Source: Haemaphysalis longicornis (taxonomy: Eukaryota; Arthropoda; Arachnida; Ixodida; Ixodidae). From it: a stretch of 64,000 nt of DNA. The DNA is taken from contig CM023454.1 in the NCBI GenBank assembly GCA_013339765.2, positions 57,369,826 through 57,433,825 of the forward strand, in the 5' to 3' direction. Made by a program: the position numbers and the translations under genes. The notes beneath the pieces are model-generated. The model was not told the origin of the DNA and made no database searches. It saw only the letters and a program-made list of their open reading frames with translations. Positions 45,031-55,879 of the stretch are shown in pieces (the stretch's first letter is position 1; every line of letters begins with the position of its first letter).

Positions 45031-46659
45031 CTCACACACTCACGTGCTAAACGAAGACAGATTTACTTCGTTCAACTCAAGTATGGGAAGGCAAGTCGAC
45101 GGAACTTTCTATTATGGTCAGCATGAGAAATTTAGGTGAAGTATCTCTCGCGTGTCTTAACACGTGCGCCAACTTATTGAGCCTGTTTGGTTTGGTTTGA
45201 AAGCTAGTGGTCCCTTTTAGGTCCCCAAAAGAGGCTTCTTTGTTAGCGAATAGGACGTCAGGCTGGTCAATAGTTCTGTGCAAGATGATATATGCGATTA
45301 CACTGAAGAAAAATGTCTACTCCAGAATTACTAACTGCACCATGTTGTGCTTAAATAACAGTATGATTTATTATAAATGGTAACACTAGCAACGAACCCT
45401 ATGTTTGATTGTGTATAGCCAAAGCACTCGCCTCGATAAATTTAACAACGACAAAGTCTGGCGTTGTGTACAGTGAATTCATTTTCTTTAATTCATCACT
45501 TATTATAACATCAGTTCTATAATACAAAGTGCATTGTGTTGTCTTCTCTTCATATCTGGTATTTCACTCCAACTGGGCCACCACAAGATAGATAAAATGT
45601 CCCCTTTCGAGCCGCTAAATAGAGCCAAATGGCACACTTTGTGCTAAAGCAGCCAATTGTTTTGCTGTTCATTCCAGAATACAGGCAGTAAAATTTGTGT
45701 TTTAAAAGCAATCACTGAGATATGCTCTCGATAAACATCAATTTTGTTTTTTTTTTTTTGGGGGGGGGGGGAAACACGACATTTACGACCAAATAAGAAA
45801 TATAGAGTAGTTGTATTCCTTATTTTATTTTACACTTGAAGCTTTGATGAAGATCTTTGTATGTCCAATACACCCAATCATCACAAAAACTGTGTGTCGG
45901 AGAAATTTTAGTTGCAGTTCCTAATTTTGAAATTTTTATTTCAGAAGAACCTATCTCTATTTTCCAAAGCTTTTATTGGACGCGACCTTTTGTTTTTTTG
46001 GTTTCCAAGAAGAAATAGTTTTTGGCTTCTGATAGCTCCCAACGCATTTCCCAACGTTAACGGCTGAAGAGTCTGTATCAGGTTCACTTTTATTTATTAA
46101 GTGCCACAAAAAGTACATGAAATATCTGATAACGGAGAGAAAAAACCATTCGGATTACCGCCTAATTATTCAACTGGTGGTAGTCGCGCTGGCCGCGTAT
46201 CCTGCTGGCATTTTACAGCTATGTGTAATTCCCTCGCTCACTCTGCCATAGAAAATGCCTTGAACACAGCATTGTTATAGAAAAAGAAATTTTGGGATAA
46301 CACACAGCCTTGAGAGTAACAACCAGAGTTCTATTGGAGCATGACTCAGCATTTAGGATGATAGGCTGTCTTTATAATGATTTGTCTGACATACTACAGC
46401 AATGCCTAAATATTTTTGAAAATATTGTATGCCACACGCCTTTAGGATGGCACGTTCTCTGGCGTTCAAGGCAAATAGCGCAGATCAACCAGTCGACAGT
46501 CGTGCAGGACTACTTAGGGCTGCATTCGCCTGGCAAAGTCGGCTGTCGAAACCTGCTACCTAACCTTAAATAAAAACCGTTTTTACAGTGCGAGTATGAA
46601 CGCCATTGACACCTAGAAAGAAGCTCTCTATATTGTGCCCTGTACTAAGTGTTTCCTGC
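45031..46659. other. No recognisable gene; T13-G12 homopolymer junction
   Basis: AT-rich with short frames. A run of 13 T followed by 12 G occupies 45,747-45,771. Nothing else is supportable. Confidence 0.5.
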
Positions 46660-46873
46660 CAATATGAACAAGTGAGGCCAAGGGGACGGGTTCAATTCCC
46701 GGATGCGGTTGCCGTATTTCTGATGGAGGCAAAAAGCAAATATACCCGCGTGTTCGAGATTTCGGCACACGTTAAGATCCCAAGGTGGCAAAAAAATCCG
46801 GAGCCCTCCCCTACAGCGCGCCTAATCGCTTGAGTAGTGTTGGCACGTCAGACCCTACAATCCTTCAATCAGT
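46660..46873 (+). mobile_element. tRNA-derived SINE, copy 2
   Basis: A B box (GGGTTCAATTCCC, 46,688-46,700) is followed by the same body as copy 1: TGATGGAGGCAAAAAGCAAA, GTTAAGATCCCAAGGTGG, AAATCCGGAGCCCTCCCCTA. It ends TTGGCACGTCAGACCCTACA. The tRNA-like 5' part before the B box is degraded or truncated. Confidence 0.8.
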
Positions 46874-48535
46874 AATATAACCATGTTTTTTTTTCAAGAC
46901 TAGACATAAATCACCTTTCGTGATTTAAATGTGTTTTGTGCTGCTTGTACGTATGTAGCTTTATTTCAAAGAAAAAACAGTTAACATGCACACAAATAAC
47001 TTTGTGAAAAAATAAGGTGTCCCTGTCTTCTTTATTTAAATTTGGCGATATAAAATGCTGAAAATATTTCAATCTGCATCATAGCAATCGCTGAATCAGT
47101 GCTTGTGGTGGTGGGAATGCAATCCGGTTGGTCCAAACGAACTGATTGGGGATCTTATCTTAAAGGCAAATTATGTGCATGCGGCCAGGACATGGACCCG
47201 CCAATCTATGCGAAAACTAAAACAACACCAGTCTGATGTCCGCAGCGCCTTCCCAATCATGGAGACGTTCTGGATGAAGTGGCTCCGTAGTGCTACACTA
47301 TTTGTAACTACAGAACTTTTAAAAGCGTCCAGTTTTGAAAGCTTTTTTTGCTTTGATATCCTTTTTTCGTCGAGTTTAAAAAGCACGATTTTTAGCAATT
47401 CTGTGGCATATAGCTCACGTAGGGGAAATGAATGTTCCAGCCTTACAAAAAAATAATAACAAAGGAGGCCACTCATGGCACTCATGCAGAGGACCAGTTG
47501 TCGCTAAGGGCTTTCAGGACACAATTGTTCAACTTTTGTGAGTTTTTGTTTTTGGTAGTGTACGTTGGATACAGCAAGTTCTTGTTTTACTTGCGGTGTA
47601 ACTGCAAACATTTTTTGGTTCAGTATGAGCCAACTTGAGGTTCAATAGAGGATAGGCATTAGTACCAAACTTCAGCAGATATTCCAGCCCTCATGGAAGT
47701 ATGGCTGTCAGCATATTGCCGGTCGTGATTTTTCATGAATTGTTAACGTGATAATTGCACTTTCTGCTACAAAAGAGGTTTCGTATTGTAACACGCACTC
47801 GCAGCATATGTGCAGCCTATGCATATGCTGTGCAGCTTATGCATAGTGCAGCATATGCTGGACGCCATTGAATTGTATTCTGTATGAATTGTTTGGCATT
47901 TGCAAAGCTTTAAAAAAACGCTGCAAATTCAACGCTGCTTTTTTAAACAAATGCACTGACAAGATTGTCTTGAGCTTGCAGTGTTTTTTTGGAAGTTCCG
48001 GGAAAGTGGAATGATTAAGAGTGAGTAAATGTACATTGCATTGCAGCATGTTCTCTGGCTGCGAATTTGCTGCGAGTTTCTTCATTGTAACGAACCCACT
48101 CACCATTTGACGGTTTTCGGTAAATATGTAAATTCCCGCGAACTGGGAATTGGGATTGTTTGTTTTTGTTTTTTTTACTGCCCCGCCTTGCCCAGCTGTG
48201 TTATCTGTGTCCCAGCCAAGCGCGCGTTCTAATCTTTATTTTTATGCGCACGAGTTATATAATTCTGATACGGAGAGCGTTTTGCCCTAGCTTCTCCTGC
48301 CTCGAATATTCTTGTTTTGATCTACAATGTTGTAGATTGAAATCGACTGTTCAAGGAACCCTCGCGCTGAAAGATAAAAACCTGCAGAGCAGATGCAGTG
48401 GCATTCCGATCGCTGACGCTCGCTTGCGTACGTCACTTTTCAGACTTCGGCTTCACCGCCTGTGTTTTCCTTGAGTAATAATGAAGCACAGGTTCTCTAA
48501 AATTAACATGTTCTCCTTGAAGACAACTGCGTCGT
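46874..48535. other. No recognisable gene or element
   Basis: Overlapping frames at 47,103-47,485 on both strands have no recognisable domain. A short cluster of GCATATGC-type repeats lies at 47,804-47,858. The last part may include the eroded 3' end of a gypsy LTR preceding the gag remnant. Confidence 0.4.
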
Positions 48536-48540
48536 CTTTC

Positions 48541-49915
48541 GCATCGTGACATCTAGTGGGGGTGCTAAGTACATGCACCCTAAACCCTCTTCAAGTCGTC
48601 AAGCAAGCCCAACTCGTGCCAGCCGCCGACAGCAAGGCCTAAAGCAGGAGTTTGCGCTACTTCCAGATAAATTGAAGATGGTTGATGTCACGGCCAGAGC
48701 CATAAACAAGCCCTCCACGTTGACCAACCGATCGAGCCCACCTGTATTTCTGCAGCAACCTTAGGAACCACCATCATTTCATCAATTGTCTACTGAAGAT
48801 CGTGTGGAAAGGCTGCAGCATCTTGAGAGGGTCCGAAAGTTTAACAGATGGGATGACGACGAAACACTCTGGCACGTGATTTTCTACCTTGAAGACTCCG
48901 CACGAATATTTTTCGTGAACCACAAACGTATGCTGACAACTTGGGAGTTATTCAAGACCGAGCTTCGAAAACGTTCACGACTCTGGTACGCAAAGAACGG
49001 GTCGAGCAGCTGCTGCAGACATGCAGGCAGCATCCCAATAAAAGTGTGCATGCGTTCGCTAAGTAGTTGAAGCGACTATTTCGCCGTGCCGACCCAGCAA
49101 TGAACGAACAAAAGAAACTAAGCTTTCTGGTGCGAGGGGTTAAGCAAGAGCTCTTCGCATGCCTTGTCCGAAACCACCGGAACACCGCGTCCGAATTTGC
49201 TTCTGATGTGGCCGCGTTTGAGAAGACGCTTGAAATACGAACGACGCAGCACGACAGCCAAATCAATGCGCGGGTTTTGGAAAACGATTGGTGGTGGTGG
49301 TATTAACTGCGACACTCAACGCGACACCATACGTGCAGTGGCGAGGGAGAACATGCATAAACGTTTCCCGAACACGCCTCCCCCTCGAGTGGCTTCTCTG
49401 ACTAACGTGATCCAGAAAGAAGTCCAACATGCTTTGGGAACGTTATGCCCTGCGAAGCAACCGGCGAGCACAGGTTATGACCTAATCTGCGGCTGTTCGT
49501 CGACCCCACTCTGCTCCAACCCTGTCGGGGAGAACCTTCGCCCTACTGCCGCCTACTGTAGCCGCCGTCCGAAGTGTGGCCGCCATCCACCTCACCGCCG
49601 TCCACAGCCTAAACACAGACGCCCAAGGAGACCGACGTTTGGCCAACCGCCGAAAATCGTTCGCTGTGCTACCACTGCGGAGAGGCTGATCACATCTGTC
49701 GCCGTTGTCCAAACAAGAGACTTGGACTCCCTGGTTTCTTCCTCGGCGCACCTCGACCCCTCTCTGCGCAACGGCCACGTGACATCAAGTACCACCTGTC
49801 TCAAACCAGCCGAGGCCCAGCCTGTTTCAACCGTTCGCCGTCATCCTACCCGTATCAATTGCCGAGCCGCCGTAGCAATGCTGACTTCTCACGTGGAAGG
49901 TCCCCAAATATAGGA
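48541..49915 (+). pseudogene. Ty3/gypsy gag remnant
   Basis: After a GACATCTAGTGGGGGTGCTA segment, probably the eroded primer-binding region, frames read PVFLQQP, a stop, then a capsid-type region: VRKFNRWDDDETLWHVIFYL then FKTELRKR (48,786 onward). A frameshift near 49,050 leads to MKRLFRRADPAMNEQKKLSF and RGVKQELFACLVRN. A zinc knuckle CYHCGEADHICRRC (CX2CX4HX4C) is readable at 49,667-49,708. In a live element gag forms the particle and binds the RNA. The remnant ends at 49,915 where a Penelope-like fragment begins; no pol follows. Confidence 0.88.
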
Positions 49916-50575
49916 AGCAAAACAGACGACTGGGCGAGTTGGTACATTGTCTTGCTTGGTAACAGCGCAAATAAAACAGGACACAAAAGGAAGAGGGAAC
50001 GGACACAGCGCTGACTTACAACTGAAATTTTATAGCGGTTGCCAGCGGTTTTGTAGGAACACTGGCAATAACAACAAAAAGGGAAAAGTAGAAAAGGAGA
50101 ATGAAAAGAAAAGTTTTTATACATGATAACATGAAAGGAATAGATACATCATGTATTCCTTGGCGTGTCACGATAAGAATTTTGGGAAGGCATAAAACTC
50201 ACAGTGGTCATGACGAAACGAGATAAGTACAAATGACATAACAAAAATCATGGTCGCAATCGAACCTTAAGACAGGCCTAAGTAATCTTCATTTACCGGG
50301 AGGGGTGCGCTGCGCCAAGTACTGACACTCCTTATCTGAGAGGGAGATAGATGGAGTGCTTACGCATTGTTGTCCTAACTTTAAGATTTCGTTGGCTTCT
50401 AAAATTTCCCGCACGATTTGGTTGTCATGCTTCCCTATCACTATGCTCTGATCCAGCGCCGGCTGACATTTGGAAACACAATCGCGGCAATGTTTGGCGA
50501 GATGACCACTGAACGATTTGGAAACGTTATAGTGATGCTCCCTACCCGTACCCGCCACGTGTAAAGTGCCGTCGT
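49916..50575 (-). mobile_element. 5'-truncated Penelope-like element
   Basis: On the minus strand the frame at 50,558-50,289 reads GTGREHHYNVSKSFSGHLAK then HCRDC, the end of a GIY-YIG-type nuclease. DNQIVREILEANEILKLG and CVSTPSISLSDKECQYL, the conserved C-terminus, follow. The 3' UTR contains ATAAAATTTCAGTTGTAAG and GTACCAACTCGCCCAGTCG and ends TTTTGCT, the same terminus as the copy at 18,864-19,281. The nuclease would nick DNA to start insertion, but only its end survives. It terminates the gypsy gag remnant, so it was probably inserted into that element. Confidence 0.85.
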
Positions 50576-53220
50576 GGACTTGAGGTATTAACTTTTCTTG
50601 TTTTGGTATTCACCGTTTCAGGGACCCAGTAGCGAAACTGTAGAGCTACGGACCTCAATGCAAGTATTTACTTTTAAAGAACTGCATTTATTTTCATTGA
50701 ATAGGAGAATAAATAGAGCTGCGGTGACTTTCAGCATATTCGTAAATACGTGAGTTGTGGAGTTGCATGTAAACAAGTGCGGAAAATGGTTAGGTCCATA
50801 AACACAGATTTATAAATAAAAAATGCGCCCATCAATTGCGATAATCTTAATAACATTTATTAGGCGTGTCTACAAACCAAAATGCCCTACTAGACTAGAA
50901 AAAAACGCCTGATTCGCGTGCGCTTGATCGCTCAGCGCCACGGCTTTGTCTGGACGTTTACTTCAGCATGAGCGAACAACGTGACCAGGCGTGGGAATAA
51001 CGGCTCCTTCGCCAGGCCTTTGACAGCCGCCAGGGCTGGCTGTGGTTGCCATGACACAGTAACGAAAAGCTGAGCATTTATCTAGTAGATGTAGCGAATA
51101 GCCAAACTGAGAGATCTTAAAGATGAACATTCCCGAAACAGCGTGTTTCTGGTGTGGTTTCGCTCGTGATACTTGTGTTTATGATGGTTAAACCTGATCC
51201 AATGTTTGATTTTATTCTCATGGAAAAATCTACAATTTGTTAATAATTCCCAGTGCATAAAAGTTTGTTAAAACATGCAATTTTTTTTTCTTTTGGCTAC
51301 GATGCTTTGCCATAATATCATGAGCGAAAATGGTTTATAAGTATTTAGTTCGGCAACGGCAATTCACTCGAACTTTTTTGATGTAGTTAATCCAAACTCA
51401 TCCTTTTCCGAATCTGGAACCTGGGCAGGTCTTGCAAATATGGTCATGGCCTACCTTTGTGTCCGTTTTTTTCGTTGAGCCGATTGTATACACATTGTGA
51501 TCGCCGACCAATCGCAATATTTTTCGCAGACGTACTTTGTTCTTATTAAAAATAACTATATAATTATGTTCATTTCATTCTACTGAAACCCGAGCCGCAA
51601 GAAGTGCGATTAATCCAGTCACGTTGCGCAAGCTATTGAATGTTCCTGAGCACAACGATCTAGCTCGCACACTCGATGTTATTCACATTACTATCGAACT
51701 GTGAAACTGAATTAAAAAATACACAAAGGCAAAGACAGGCTCAATACAATTTATACATACCCCCTCTTTGCCCTGGATGAACGAGAGTAGAACAAAAACA
51801 CAATAAATATCATACAACATAATGGCGAGCTAATATGAGTGTTATAGGCACAACAGTAAAGGGTGTGTACATTTCTTCTAATATTTTCCGCTTGTAAGGC
51901 CTCCTTTTTGTTTTGTAAGATAAAGCAATCGTAACGTATATTGAATACTTGCATCCACAGTTACCATTGTAGTATATATTTTAATAAGCCTAAAATCAGA
52001 AGGTAGTGTGAATTGCGTATTTATTAGCGGGCATTCGAAGATTTTTTTCATTCTTTATTTTCCTAATCATACTTCCACGCAATTCATGCCAAGAAGTTAG
52101 GGTTACAAAATAAAGACAAAAATATGATTATTTCAGTAATACTTAATAAACGAGTAATAACAACTTTAAAACGTGGATGAACAATTGTTCTTTTTAGATA
52201 TGGGAGGCGTGGAAAATGCTACGGGGCATGGACGTGGGTATAGAAATAAAAATTTTAGAAATGTAAGACATCAAAAATGCGTAAGTAGAAAACATGGCAA
52301 TTCTTCTGTTAACATGCAGAAGCCACGGCATTTGAAGTCGTAAGAATAGAGGGTATAAAGGTAAAATATGCTAACGTTTCTCCGTAAGAAAGCCTTGTAA
52401 AACCAGGCAAATAAAATTAACTAAGGTCGAACCGAATAAAAAGAATTGCGATGAGGAAGGTTAGGTAGTTATGCATAAAAGCTGTAAATCCACATTACAC
52501 ACTTCAGGATTTTGGGACGGAGAACGAAAGCCGCACTTTTGTGCCCGGCCCGAAATCGCCGGTGACATCATGCTTACCATTGTTAGGTCCTTATGGCTAG
52601 TGAACTGGCTGCCCGCCAGTACTAGCCCGCCATACAGCCGCTGACTGGATCGCGCGACATCAAAAGCCGTTACATAAAGAAGCGCAGCAATCTGAATCCC
52701 AAAATCTGGCTAGCACTGCAATCTTGACCTTTAAACAACTGCCTTTAACAATGTATGAAGTCGTGAAGACTAAGCGTTGCGTATATCTCTGCGGCATCTG
52801 GTACGACAGGGGGAACAACATCGTCCGTCACTCCATGCGTACGGCTGGTAGGCCCGAGGTGCTGGTATGTTTGATTTTTGTTATTATTGCCCGCATCTGG
52901 ATAAACATCGGCTGACCGAGCCATTCGACATTGCATGCTCTGCAATTATGAAAGTGGAACTCTCTGAAATTTAATTATGGCCCCCACTGTTATTTTCACA
53001 TGTCAAGAATCACCATCAATAATATCACAGGTCAATGCGGCACATGAGATCTCTACGGACCGCGAAAAATTCGGAGCACGACATCAAAAATCGCACCAAG
53101 TTCACCCTCTCTTTTTGCAGGGTATTTACTTTATCGTTCTTAATAATACCGCTATGGTTATTACAGGTATGGCGGTGTCGTACATCACTGCCCGGTACTT
53201 CCACTTAATCCCCTTTTTCA
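50576..53220. other. No recognisable gene or element
   Basis: AT-rich, short frames only. A GC-richer patch at 52,530-52,680 could be the 5' UTR of the LINE that follows, but this is not demonstrable. Confidence 0.45.
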
Positions 53221-53224
53221 GGTG

Positions 53225-55600
53225 CCCCCTAATCCTTCCAAGCTTGCTAAGACAGCTGGCGTTGCTGATGCATGAAGAGGTTATGCTCAACACAGGCCCT
53301 CGTTTTCTAGACCAGATCCCTCTGCAAAGCCATTAGCAAAGATTTAGACCGAGCAGGCTAGTATTCGTCACATTGAAGATCTCAAGCCTGTAATTGTTGT
53401 CTTTGAGGCATAGAATGCAATAAAACAATTAACCTTTCTTCAAATTGAGTGCATTGGCAAACAAACCGAAACACTCGAAAGACAGGATTTGTTATTCTGC
53501 ATCATAAAACGTCATTTTAAATGTAGCGAACAGGATCACTAAGGCACATGCCACAGCAACGTATTTCCCTAAAAAAGAGACAGTATTGGTTTACAATATA
53601 AACTCTACAACCGAATATCTAATAATGTCTGCGACAATAAACTCAATACCACAAGATTTGCAATAATAGAAATATTTACCATGCCATCTGTCACGCTCAC
53701 TGAAAGTTAGTTACATTATTCAGGCGGTCGCATGGCAAACATAAACTTCATCTACACAGGCTTAATGCCGGCAAAAAGCGCTGATTTTATAATACCGCTT
53801 GCTCTTCATCAAAGAATGTGCCAGACCACCTGAAAATTTATCAGATATCGTTATTCAACCACTCACCCATTCGAAAACGCATAAAGCCCGCGAATTTCGC
53901 CCCACAATACTTCTACCATTTTTGTATTTGTCTTATCTTCAATTGCCTTGAAATAAAAAAAATGTCGACAACATTAAGCGTAACCAGCATAAAAAAACCA
54001 ATGGATCAGTAGGCAACTCACGTCTATTCCAAACCTTAAAAACGGCTCAGAAAACTAGCTAATTATACTTCCGCCCACCATAACTGAATATATCACATGT
54101 GCACCGAACAGCGCAATGTAGCATTTTCTTCTTTCCTGTGATATTTCTTTAGATCTGCCATCATTGCGTAATGCCAGTCTCAAGCAATTTTGGCGCGTTC
54201 TATATGCCAAGATTATGAACGAAGAAGTCTTACTAAGAATCCATTAGAGTAAACCTATTGATCGCAACATATTTAATATTGTCCGAACAACTATTGGTAT
54301 TTTATCTTTACCTGAGGCTTGCAGATCATTGTAAAGGCAGAATGTTTCATCTGATACATTCTCAGATATCGTAAAAAGCCCTGAGGGATATTCAGACTAA
54401 ATCAGATTACTAAACTGCCTTCACCAGTATGAAATGAGAATAATAACAGCATACTATTGAAAACTCTGAACCCACCTGAAGCTAAACTCTCATTTTTTTG
54501 TTCCCACAGTCAATGCATTTGGAGTGGGTACCAGGCAATTAAAGTAATGCCTAGTTTTTCGCAGAATCTTTAAATCTGGCATCTGCTCTCTATAGCCAAC
54601 TGAGCCCAAATTTTCTAAGTATTCTTTTTTTATTTTAAGAAATCACATCAACTCTATAAATATTGTGTTGCACATCAGCACGACTTTTGCAAATACAACT
54701 ACTTTCAGATCCAGCTTTCGGAAGTCTTTCATGACATACTACAACAAATGGACAATATCGTTCAGATAGACCTTGAGCTTGCTGCTCTTTAAACGGAAAC
54801 CATGTCAGAAATATTCAATTTCACGGCATGCTATCTACCCTAATCATTCCTTCTAACCTCTCTAACTGATCTAAGCCTTTCTGATTAAACGGACACCATT
54901 TACTTTTGCTGACCATCATGAGGCTGACAAAGCCAATCTAACGTCATGCTTCCGCATGGGGCAAGTCTATCACCGCTTTTGAATATATGACTTGCCCAGA
55001 AACACTAAACTGAAATTCCTACATTTTCCAGACGATTGCGCTTTGTACGCAACTATTGCCGCCGCTAACAATCCTAATAGGTTACACACCGAATTAGACA
55101 GTACATCCCAGTAGTATAAGGATTGCACAGCAGACTTATCTGAAGAAAGTGTTTGCCATTGACATCCACCCAAAAACATGTCATACCTCAGCGAACCTGT
55201 CACTTTATATTGCTATAATTACCTCCGTCCATTCATACAGAACCCTGACTGTCCATTTGACTTCTTCGCTTTCGTGGGAAAACAATATCGTGATCATTTC
55301 TATCCGACGCCTCTCGTAGCTTTTTCCAAATCTACTATTGTCTTCTTTTATATAAAAAAACTGGGCCTTCCCAGGACTTTAAAATTGAATGCACTTCAGG
55401 GGACTGGCCTATATGAGAAACATAATTTCCCGTCGAAGTCGAAAGCTATTGTGCACGTGATATATGCTTTCCTCCTGAATGGGCTAATGGTCTGCGGTAT
55501 TTGTTCATAAAATAAACAAAATCAGGGCTACTGTTCTTATTACCACACAATATTAAAAACGTGTCACTTTTAGCACCCCCAAGCTAGGTCTCTCCTTCGA
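53225..55600 (+). pseudogene. Degenerate LINE ORF2 remnant
   Basis: An early fragment reads LLMHEEVMLNTGP (near 53,260-53,300), like the NPGP-type start seen before the endonuclease in some LINE ORF2 proteins. Reverse transcriptase fragments follow: QHDFCKY with QLSEVFHDILQQMDNIVQID near 54,680-54,775 (fingers), and DDCALYATIAAANNPNRLHT with ELDSTSQ near 55,030-55,110 around the catalytic double aspartate. After that comes LSWENNIVII near 55,275. It spans about 2.4 kb with many stops. The middle part (53.4-54.1 kb) is not recognisable. The fragments resemble the CR1/Jockey-type organisation. Confidence 0.6.
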
Positions 55601-55721
55601 CACTTTTCATTCACACTACGTGATTGCTCAGCTGTACCTTATTCACAAATTCAAACACTGGACAGAATCTAAGCACGGATTGCGGAGACCCCATCAGAGA
55701 TTACATCACGTTAATATCACA

Positions 55722-55875
55722 CGGCCTCCTCGATTTACCAGTCCTGGACGGTCCGCGGGCTGTCCGAGGACAGCGTTCGGACCGGAAATCCCATAGGAAT
55801 ACATTGGAAAATCGAGCACCAGATCGCGTCTCGGGCAGTCCGCGGACGATCCGGGGTGGATAATCGAGGAGGCCC
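55722..55875 (-). mobile_element. 154-bp MITE, GGGCCTC family, copy 2
   Basis: Ends CGGCCTCCTCGATTTACC and, inverted, GGGCCTCCTCGATTATCC, flanked by ACA on both sides (55,719-55,721 and 55,876-55,878). The interior marker ATTCCTATGGGATTTCC lies on the minus strand, so this copy is inverted relative to 7,587-7,740 (TATCCCTATGGCC). Identical length and the same 3-bp duplication size make the family assignment firm. No coding capacity. Confidence 0.85.
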
Positions 55876-55879
55876 ACAG

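Noticed and set aside
47804..47858. A GCATATGC-rich cluster as a regulatory operator
   Set aside because: It is a short run of imperfect repeats with no gene beside it; simple-sequence decay is enough to explain it.
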